A DNA stretch of 21,064 nt from contig FR889228.1 of the NCBI GenBank assembly GCA_000431815.1, positions 38,645 to 59,708 of the forward strand, given 5' to 3'. Source of the DNA: Butyrivibrio sp. CAG:318. GTDB taxonomy: Bacteria; Bacillota; Clostridia; Lachnospirales; Lachnospiraceae. The translations under genes were made by a program, and so were the position numbers. Positions 16,455-21,064 of this stretch are shown here, one piece after another. The stretch's first letter is position 1. Every line of letters begins with the position of its first letter. The notes below the pieces were generated by a model that saw only the letters and a program-made list of their open reading frames with translations, did not search any database and was not told the DNA's origin.

Positions 16455-18082
16455 ATTTCATCCTCACCGTATGCATTATATACCTGTCTCTTGCGGGCCA
16501 TCTCATCGCTTGCAAGATATTCGTCGTATGTTGTGATCTTATCTATAAGATTACCGTTAACAAATTCCATGATTCTGTTGGCCGTTGTCTGCACGAACTG
16601 ATGGTCATGGCAGGCAAAAAGAGCAACTCCAGGGAACTTGATAAGTCCGTTGTTAAGTGCAGTAATTGACTCCATATCAAGATGGTTCGTAGGCTCATCA
16701 AGAATAAGCACATTGGCGCCCATTATCTGCATCTTCGATAAAAGGACCCTGACTTTTTCTCCACCTGACAATACTCTTACCTTCTTAACGCCGTCCTCGC
16801 CCGCAAAGAGCATCCTTCCTAAGAAGCCACGCACATAAGTGACATCTTTCTCCGGTGAGAAAGGCATAAGCCATTCGGTGATAGTGTCATCGCAGTCAAA
16901 AATTTCTGTGTTGTCTTTGGGAAAATATGCCTGTGAAGTCGTGATTCCCCATTTGTAAGTACCGGCATCCGGTTCAAGTTCACCGGCAAGTATCTTAAAG
17001 AGTGTTGTCTTTGCAAGTTCATCCGCTCCGACAAACGCAATCTTGTCATCATGATTTACTATAAATGATACATTATCAAGTACCTTCACACCGTCAACGG
17101 TCTTCGTAAGTCCCTCAACAGTAAGGACTTCATTGCCAATCTCCCTGAAAGGCCTGAAATCAATATACGGATACTTACGACTTGACGGCCTGATATCGTC
17201 AAGTTCGATTTTCTCAAGCGCACGCTTACGCGATGTAGCCTGCTTTGACTTGGAAGCGTTGGCCGAGAATCTCTGTATGAACTCCTGAAGTTCTTTGATC
17301 TTCTCTTCCTTCTTCTTATTGGCTTCCTTCATCTGCTTGATCATAAGCTGGCTTGACTCATACCAGAAATCATAGTTGCCGGCATAAAGCTGGATCTTCG
17401 CATAATCAATGTCCGCAATCTGCGTGCAGACTTTATTGAGGAAATAACGGTCATGGGATACCACGATAACCGTATTTTCAAAATCAATAAGGAACTCCTC
17501 AAGCCAAGCGATAGCGTCAAGGTCAAGGTGGTTCGTAGGCTCATCGAGAAGAAGGATGTCAGGATTACCGAAAAGAGCTTTTGCAAGAAGTACCTTTACC
17601 TTCTGGCTGCCGTTAAGTTCGGACATCATCTTGTAGTGTAAATCCGTCTCAATTCCAAGACCGTTAAGAAGTGTTGCCGCATCCGACTCTGCTTCCCATC
17701 CGTTCATCTCGGCAAATTCGCCCTCAAGTTCACTTGCCTTTATTCCGTCTTCTTCCGAAAAATCTTCCTTAGCATATATAGCATCTTTCTCTTTCATGAT
17801 CTGATACAGACGCTCATTACCCATAATTACCGTATCAAGCACCGTATAACCGTCATATTTAAAGTGATCCTGCTCAAGAAATGAAAGTCTCTCGCCCGGT
17901 GACATTGTCACATCACCCTTGCTCGGTTCGAGCTGTCCCGAAAGGATCTTGAGAAAAGTTGATTTGCCGGCTCCGTTGGCTCCGATAAGTCCGTAGCAGT
18001 TACCCGGCGTAAATTTTATGTTTACATCTTCAAATAATGCTTTCTTACCAATTCTTAATGTTACATTGTTTGCACAAATCAT
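16451..18082 (-). CDS. ABC-F family ATPase
   Basis: The 543-residue protein has two ATP-binding cassettes and no transmembrane segment, as in ribosome-associated ABC-F proteins. Cassette 1 has Walker A GANGAGKS (34-41), signature LNGSQ (156-160), DEPTNHLD (180-187) and H210. A charged linker (about 240-305), corresponding to the P-site tRNA-interacting arm, follows. Cassette 2 has Walker A GADELAKTT (352-360), signature LSGGE (438-442), DEPTNHLD (462-469) and H492. Cassette 2's Walker A has A357 where the invariant glycine before lysine is expected, and signature 1 is off consensus. One composite ATP site is therefore canonical and one degenerate. It is probably a translation factor; antibiotic resistance cannot be judged. 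It heads the pair with the GH13-like gene and has its own promoter and an AAAGG site. Confidence 0.94.
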   Translation of the reverse strand: MICANNVTLRIGKKALFEDVNIKFTPGNCYGLIGANGAGKSTFLKILSGQLEPSKGDVTMSPGERLSFLEQDHFKYDGYTVLDTVIMGNERLYQIMKEKDAIYAKEDFSEEDGIKASELEGEFAEMNGWEAESDAATLLNGLGIETDLHYKMMSELNGSQKVKVLLAKALFGNPDILLLDEPTNHLDLDAIAWLEEFLIDFENTVIVVSHDRYFLNKVCTQIADIDYAKIQLYAGNYDFWYESSQLMIKQMKEANKKKEEKIKELQEFIQRFSANASKSKQATSRKRALEKIELDDIRPSSRKYPYIDFRPFREIGNEVLTVEGLTKTVDGVKVLDNVSFIVNHDDKIAFVGADELAKTTLFKILAGELEPDAGTYKWGITTSQAYFPKDNTEIFDCDDTITEWLMPFSPEKDVTYVRGFLGRMLFAGEDGVKKVRVLSGGEKVRVLLSKMQIMGANVLILDEPTNHLDMESITALNNGLIKFPGVALFACHDHQFVQTTANRIMEFVNGNLIDKITTYDEYLASDEMARKRQVYNAYGEDEI

Positions 18083-18125
18083 TTTATATTACCTTTCCGT
18101 TATCACACATAATTTTCCATATATA

Positions 18126-18153
18126 ATTGTACATTAAAACAATTATTTTGCAA
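18126..18153 (-). promoter_or_regulatory. Probable promoter of the ABC-F gene
   Basis: The -35 is TTGCAA (18153-18148), the spacer is 16 nt, and the -10 is TACAAT (18131-18126). It begins 20 nt downstream of the preceding gene's terminator, so the ABC-F/GH13-like pair is an independent unit. The leader of about 40 nt is too short for the uORF attenuators found before some resistance ABC-F genes. Confidence 0.7.
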
Positions 18154-18172
18154 GCACTATTTTGCAATAACG

Positions 18173-18210
18173 AAAAAAGCGGGCAGAATGCCTCAGGAAG
18201 CTTCTGCCCG
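18173..18210 (-). terminator. Rho-independent terminator of the DUF1540 gene
   Basis: CGGGCAGAA (18210-18202 on the minus strand) pairs perfectly with TTCTGCCCG (18188-18180), 9 bp. After one more base comes a six-T tract (18178-18173). It lies 16 nt past the stop codon. Confidence 0.9.
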
Positions 18211-18225
18211 TTCCATGCTAATTCA

Positions 18226-18540
18226 CTAATTCATTTTAAAGGTAGCACATTCCGTCTCGCCGTGAACGGTATTGCCGGAATGTTTCACGTCAATATGACC
18301 GGCACTGCACATCATATTGTTATTGTACATACAATTTGATGCATCGCACGCAACCTCTATTTTGGCATTCGGTCTGCGCGTGGAATTGGTTGCTCCATGG
18401 CAGCCGCAATCCTGAAACGATGCGCAGCATGTCTCTCCGGCATCATGTGCCTTATGTCCGTCAACCTTAATATTACCTCTGCAGCACATATTGTCCTCAT
18501 TATGGACACAGTTCTCGACACAACATCCTAAATTAGTCAT
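18226..18540 (-). CDS. Tandem DUF1540 cysteine-rich protein
   Basis: This 104-residue protein has 13 cysteines and two DUF1540 repeats. Both have exactly the same cysteine spacing: C6-x4-C11-x7-C19-x19-C39 and C65-x4-C70-x7-C78-x19-C98. Each also carries an asparagine/methionine-rich loop and a CA[ST]F end. Four evenly placed cysteines per repeat suggest a metal site, perhaps zinc or iron-sulfur, but the family has no established function. The linker adds C45 and C47. It is small, without signal peptide or membrane segment. The ribosome binding site is a perfect AGGAGG, nine nt from the ATG. It is monocistronic, with a terminator downstream and a divergent glycosyltransferase gene upstream. 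No convincing promoter could be read for it. Confidence 0.9.
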   Translation of the reverse strand: MTNLGCCVENCVHNEDNMCCRGNIKVDGHKAHDAGETCCASFQDCGCHGATNSTRRPNAKIEVACDASNCMYNNNMMCSAGHIDVKHSGNTVHGETECATFKMN

Positions 18541-18558
18541 TTTCCAAACCTCCTGATA

Positions 18559-18594
18559 ATAATAACGCGGATATTCTCCGCACGGTCTTATTAT
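18559..18594 (-). promoter_or_regulatory. Leader hairpin upstream of the DUF1540 gene
   Basis: A 7-bp AT stem (18588-18594 with 18559-18565) encloses an asymmetric internal loop and a 5-bp GC stem (GCGGA 18567-18571 with TCCGC 18577-18581). It ends 4 nt before the AGGAGG (18554-18549). It does not cover the ribosome binding site, so a role in mRNA stability is more likely than occlusion. Confidence 0.35.
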
Positions 18595-18630
18595 GGCTTT
18601 CCGTGATAAAAATATACATTAAAAGCCGGC

Positions 18631-18659
18631 TTGAAAATATGTTTTTTTGAAATTATAAT
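18631..18659 (+). promoter_or_regulatory. Sigma-A promoter of the glycosyltransferase gene
   Basis: The -35 is TTGAAA (18631-18636), the spacer is 17 nt, and the -10 is a perfect TATAAT (18654-18659). The predicted +1 near 18666 leaves about 25 nt before the ATG at 18691. It also shows that an in-frame TTG at 18631 is promoter sequence and not a start codon. Confidence 0.85.
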
Positions 18660-18690
18660 TAAACCAGATTATTATTACGGTGGAAATGAC

Positions 18691-19860
18691 ATGAATTTTA
18701 TATTTATTAACGGAAAAATCGAAACACTTTCTTTTTTCTCTACGGCACTTGCCACGGAGCTTGAAAAAATGGGTCACACTACATATACACGCGAATTTTA
18801 TGATAATGTCGCCACTCTCGGTAGCCATATATCAGATGATACTTACCTCATCACTTTCAATTGTATAGGCATATCCGGTGAAGATGAATATATGACGGTC
18901 AACGGCCGGTCGATATGGCATAATTATAATATACATATAGTAAACATTCTGGTTGACCATCCGATGTACTACCACGACCAGTTGACACATGCGGATGATT
19001 ATGCCTCCGGATATGACAATCTGACAGTCGTCTGCATCGACAGGTATCATTTGCAATATCTAAATACCTATTATCCTGAAATCCGCCATTCGTTTTTTAT
19101 GACGCTTGCCGGTTCCGCCCCGGAAAACATTCCTGCATACAGCGACCGTAAATATGACATTATATTCACAGGAAATTTCACGCCATGCTCTCATTTTGAT
19201 AAGTATATTGAACGTGCGGGTAAAGAATACAGCAGCTTCTACCACGGAATCATAGATGAGCTTCTATCCTCTCCCGGACAGCCCATTGAAAAAGTGTGTA
19301 TCAGGCACATATTAAATGATATACCGGACGCTTCGCCATCCGATATACGTCAGGTTATGAATAATATGATTTTTATTGATTTGTATGTGAGATTCTATAT
19401 GCGCGAGCGCGTGATCCGCGCCATCTGTGATGCCGGTTTCAATCTGCACATCATCGGTAAGGGCTTTGAGGCAATAACTCTTGCGGACGGTTCGCATCCT
19501 GAAAGCACGGCACTTATGCCGACCGAATATTGTCTTAACGAAACCGCACTTTCAAAGATATCGGTAAATGTCATGCCATGGTTTCGTGACGGCAGCCACG
19601 ACAGAATCTTAAGTTCAATGCTCTGCGGTTCGGTAACCTTCAGTGATCCTTCATTATGGCTCGATAACAACTTTACCGGCCGCGAGATGTGCTTCTATGA
19701 TCTGAATAATATGTCAGAGTTGACTTCACATATTGCCGGTATTCTTGATGACACATCCGCAGCCATGGAAATCGCCGCAGGCGGGCGCAAAAAAGCCCTT
19801 GCATTGCACACATGGAAAGCAAGGGCTGCAGAGTTATTGGAACATCTTAAGGATAATTAG
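18691..19860 (+). CDS. CgeB-like glycosyltransferase family protein
   Basis: The 389-residue cytosolic protein has two Rossmann-like halves, as in GT-B enzymes. The N-terminal half (1-155) runs from MNFIFINGKIETLSFFSTAL through NILVDHPMYYH (85-95) and resembles the DUF3880 type. The C-terminal half (about 155-389) contains IIFTGNFTPCSH (157-168), LHIIGKGFE (252-260) and the family-typical SVNVMPWFRDGSHDRILSSMLCGSVTFSD (291-319), ending in HTWKARAAELL. That is the Glyco_trans_1_2/CgeB pattern, with glycine- and serine-rich donor-site loops. Donor and acceptor are unknown. In this family roles include spore-coat or surface glycosylation. It is monocistronic with its own promoter. The ribosome binding site (GGTGG) is weak. 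It is convergent with the lipoprotein gene. Confidence 0.83.
   Translation: MNFIFINGKIETLSFFSTALATELEKMGHTTYTREFYDNVATLGSHISDDTYLITFNCIGISGEDEYMTVNGRSIWHNYNIHIVNILVDHPMYYHDQLTHADDYASGYDNLTVVCIDRYHLQYLNTYYPEIRHSFFMTLAGSAPENIPAYSDRKYDIIFTGNFTPCSHFDKYIERAGKEYSSFYHGIIDELLSSPGQPIEKVCIRHILNDIPDASPSDIRQVMNNMIFIDLYVRFYMRERVIRAICDAGFNLHIIGKGFEAITLADGSHPESTALMPTEYCLNETALSKISVNVMPWFRDGSHDRILSSMLCGSVTFSDPSLWLDNNFTGREMCFYDLNNMSELTSHIAGILDDTSAAMEIAAGGRKKALALHTWKARAAELLEHLKDN
19789..19827 (-). terminator. Putative lipoprotein-gene terminator inside the convergent gene
   Basis: A perfect 9-bp inverted repeat (AGCCCTTGC 19794-19802, GCAAGGGCT 19819-19827) lies within the last codons of the glycosyltransferase gene. 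Read on the minus strand it is followed by a run of six Ts (one shared with the stem). It is about 80 nt past the lipoprotein stop codon. The loop is 16 nt, longer than ideal. Confidence 0.5.
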
Positions 19861-19909
19861 ACGGAAATGTTTCTTTGTTTCATTATGTTGTCCTTTCTGT
19901 TATATTTAT

Positions 19910-21004
19910 TTAATAACTCAATATATTATTCTTATTCCAAGTCCAGTTTTCATCATAAATTCTCTTACTTTCGTCTAACTCATACAGCGTTTCATCACTG
20001 TATTTACTTAATGATATTTCTCCGGACGGTACCATAGAATTCGTATTCTTATCATACCTAAGTTCTATTTGCGCGATGCCAAAATAATAACATTGCATAT
20101 TTTTATCCACAAAGGTCAAAATATCATACACATATATTTTATTATCCTTTATCACAACATAATCTGAAAGCGGCGAATCCGTCTCATAACTCCATCCCTC
20201 ATACGGCGTGACATCATTTACTTCAACTTCTCCGGCTAATCTGTCTCCGTTCTGTGAACTGACCTCATACTGTATCAGATTGTCCTTGCTTCCACGATTA
20301 TATTTCACCGTCATATTGTTCTCGATATACTGATCATAGCTGTCCTTATCAAATTTTATCTTCTCCAACGTATACGGATTTATTATCGTTACATTACTTG
20401 GAAATGACATAAAGTCGTTTACATCATTACGTATAATAATTTCTTTAACCCCATCACCTGTGACATCCATCATAAAAAGTCGTTCTTCCCAAACATATCC
20501 CTTCATATTTTCACAAAAAATATCATGCACATCAACTTGGACTGTCTTATCCGGGTTAGAAATCCAGACCGTTTTATTTTCATCCCAGTTATATGTCTCA
20601 CTTACCGTAATGTTGTATTCTTTATTGGTAAACGTTCTGCAAAGTTTCCCGTCAACTCTTGCCCAGCCGATTTCAAAATCAGGATAAAATGATTTGGCTG
20701 TCAGATTTATCTGCTCATCTCCCCACAAAAGCCTCTGTCTCTGCTCGTAAGTGAGCGCATCATTTTCTACAATAATCGCGTAATCGTCATATTGCATCTT
20801 ATCCTCCATACGCATTTCGATAAAATCATCATATGATATATCTTTAATTGTAACATTTACGTCTGATTCGTCATTGTCTGTTGTAAGTGTTTCTGCAGCG
20901 CCGCCGGTCTTACTTTCCTGCTGCAATGCTTTATGGCTGGTACATCCGGTCAACATCAACACCATAGAAATTATAATTGCAATACTTAAATAATTTTTTT
21001 TCAT
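19910..21004 (-). CDS. Lipoprotein of unknown function
   Basis: This is a 364-residue protein with a lipoprotein leader: MKKNYLS, a hydrophobic core and the lipobox LTGC, placing the lipidated cysteine at C21. It should be anchored to the outer face of the cytoplasmic membrane. A Ser/Thr/Asp-rich flexible linker (about 22-50) precedes a largely beta-sheet, acidic domain. One segment, MMDVTGDGVKEIIIRND (178-194), is an FG-GAP/VCBS-like calcium-binding loop pattern (DxxGDGxxE), seen only once. Repeated aromatic-rich short strands elsewhere suggest a beta-sandwich or propeller-like fold. I recognise no enzyme motif. AGGAGG lies in the loop of a small hairpin just before the ATG. Its neighbour, a convergent glycosyltransferase, does not explain its role. 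The upstream context is cut off by the window edge. Confidence 0.8.
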   Translation of the reverse strand: MKKNYLSIAIIISMVLMLTGCTSHKALQQESKTGGAAETLTTDNDESDVNVTIKDISYDDFIEMRMEDKMQYDDYAIIVENDALTYEQRQRLLWGDEQINLTAKSFYPDFEIGWARVDGKLCRTFTNKEYNITVSETYNWDENKTVWISNPDKTVQVDVHDIFCENMKGYVWEERLFMMDVTGDGVKEIIIRNDVNDFMSFPSNVTIINPYTLEKIKFDKDSYDQYIENNMTVKYNRGSKDNLIQYEVSSQNGDRLAGEVEVNDVTPYEGWSYETDSPLSDYVVIKDNKIYVYDILTFVDKNMQCYYFGIAQIELRYDKNTNSMVPSGEISLSKYSDETLYELDESKRIYDENWTWNKNNILSY

Positions 21005-21027
21005 TTAGAGTTCCTCCTGTCTCTAAA
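21004..21027 (-). promoter_or_regulatory. Hairpin presenting the ribosome binding site of the lipoprotein gene
   Basis: TTTAGAG (21027-21021) and CTCTAAA (21010-21004) on the minus strand form a perfect 7-bp stem. The 10-nt loop holds AGGAGG (21018-21013), and the stem includes the A of the start codon. The ribosome binding site would be displayed in the loop while the start codon is partly paired. Confidence 0.45.
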
Positions 21028-21064
21028 ATATGTGTATTCATATGAAGATATAATTCCGGTGCCA

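Noticed and set aside
18631..18690. TTG start at 18631 for the glycosyltransferase
   Set aside because: The TTG is the first part of a TTGAAA -35 box paired with TATAAT 17 nt downstream, so it lies upstream of the transcript.

Overview
This 21 kb window is ordinary chromosomal DNA from a low-to-moderate GC Clostridia, most likely a Lachnospiraceae relative (Roseburia/Butyrivibrio-like). I base this on the infC-rpmI-rplT order, the single-chain clostridial PurL, a DUF5688 protein (a family I associate with Lachnospiraceae), a tandem DUF1540 protein, strong AGGAGG ribosome binding sites and clear sigma-A promoters. I see no phage, transposon, plasmid, CRISPR or tRNA/rRNA signature. No stretch longer than 300 bases lacks a gene.

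Layout. Nearly everything is on the minus strand. Positions 1-60 hold the first 20 codons of an exported protein. Next is the translation operon infC-rpmI-rplT (1346 down to 224). It has its own promoter, a roughly 147-nt leader with a terminator/antiterminator pair, and a terminator at 173-206. A DegV fatty-acid-binding protein (1637-2503, plus strand) is transcribed divergently. From 11361 down to 2543 lies a same-strand run: a nuclease-helicase fusion, two overlapping AstE/AspA-type deacylase paralogs, purL, and lepB. Upstream are gdhA, a DUF5688 protein, efp, a GlgX-like GH13 protein translationally coupled to an ABC-F ATPase, and a cysteine-rich DUF1540 protein. A CgeB-like glycosyltransferase (18691-19860, plus strand) and a lipoprotein (21004-19910, minus strand) end the window.

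How the genes work together. Most encode housekeeping functions: ribosome assembly and translation (infC, rpmI, rplT, efp, ABC-F), purine synthesis (purL), ammonia assimilation (gdhA) and secretion (lepB). Several start codons were set by Shine-Dalgarno position rather than by longest reading frame. The clearest case is infC, which appears to start at AUU.

The least expected theme is loss of catalytic residues in otherwise well-preserved proteins. The second deacylase paralog lacks both zinc-ligand histidines and the catalytic glutamate. The GlgX-like protein lacks the GH13 nucleophile and acid/base. The ABC-F protein has one consensus and one degenerate composite ATP site. These are the best candidates for undescribed biology here. 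I found no defence island or novel multi-gene system that I could defend from sequence alone.
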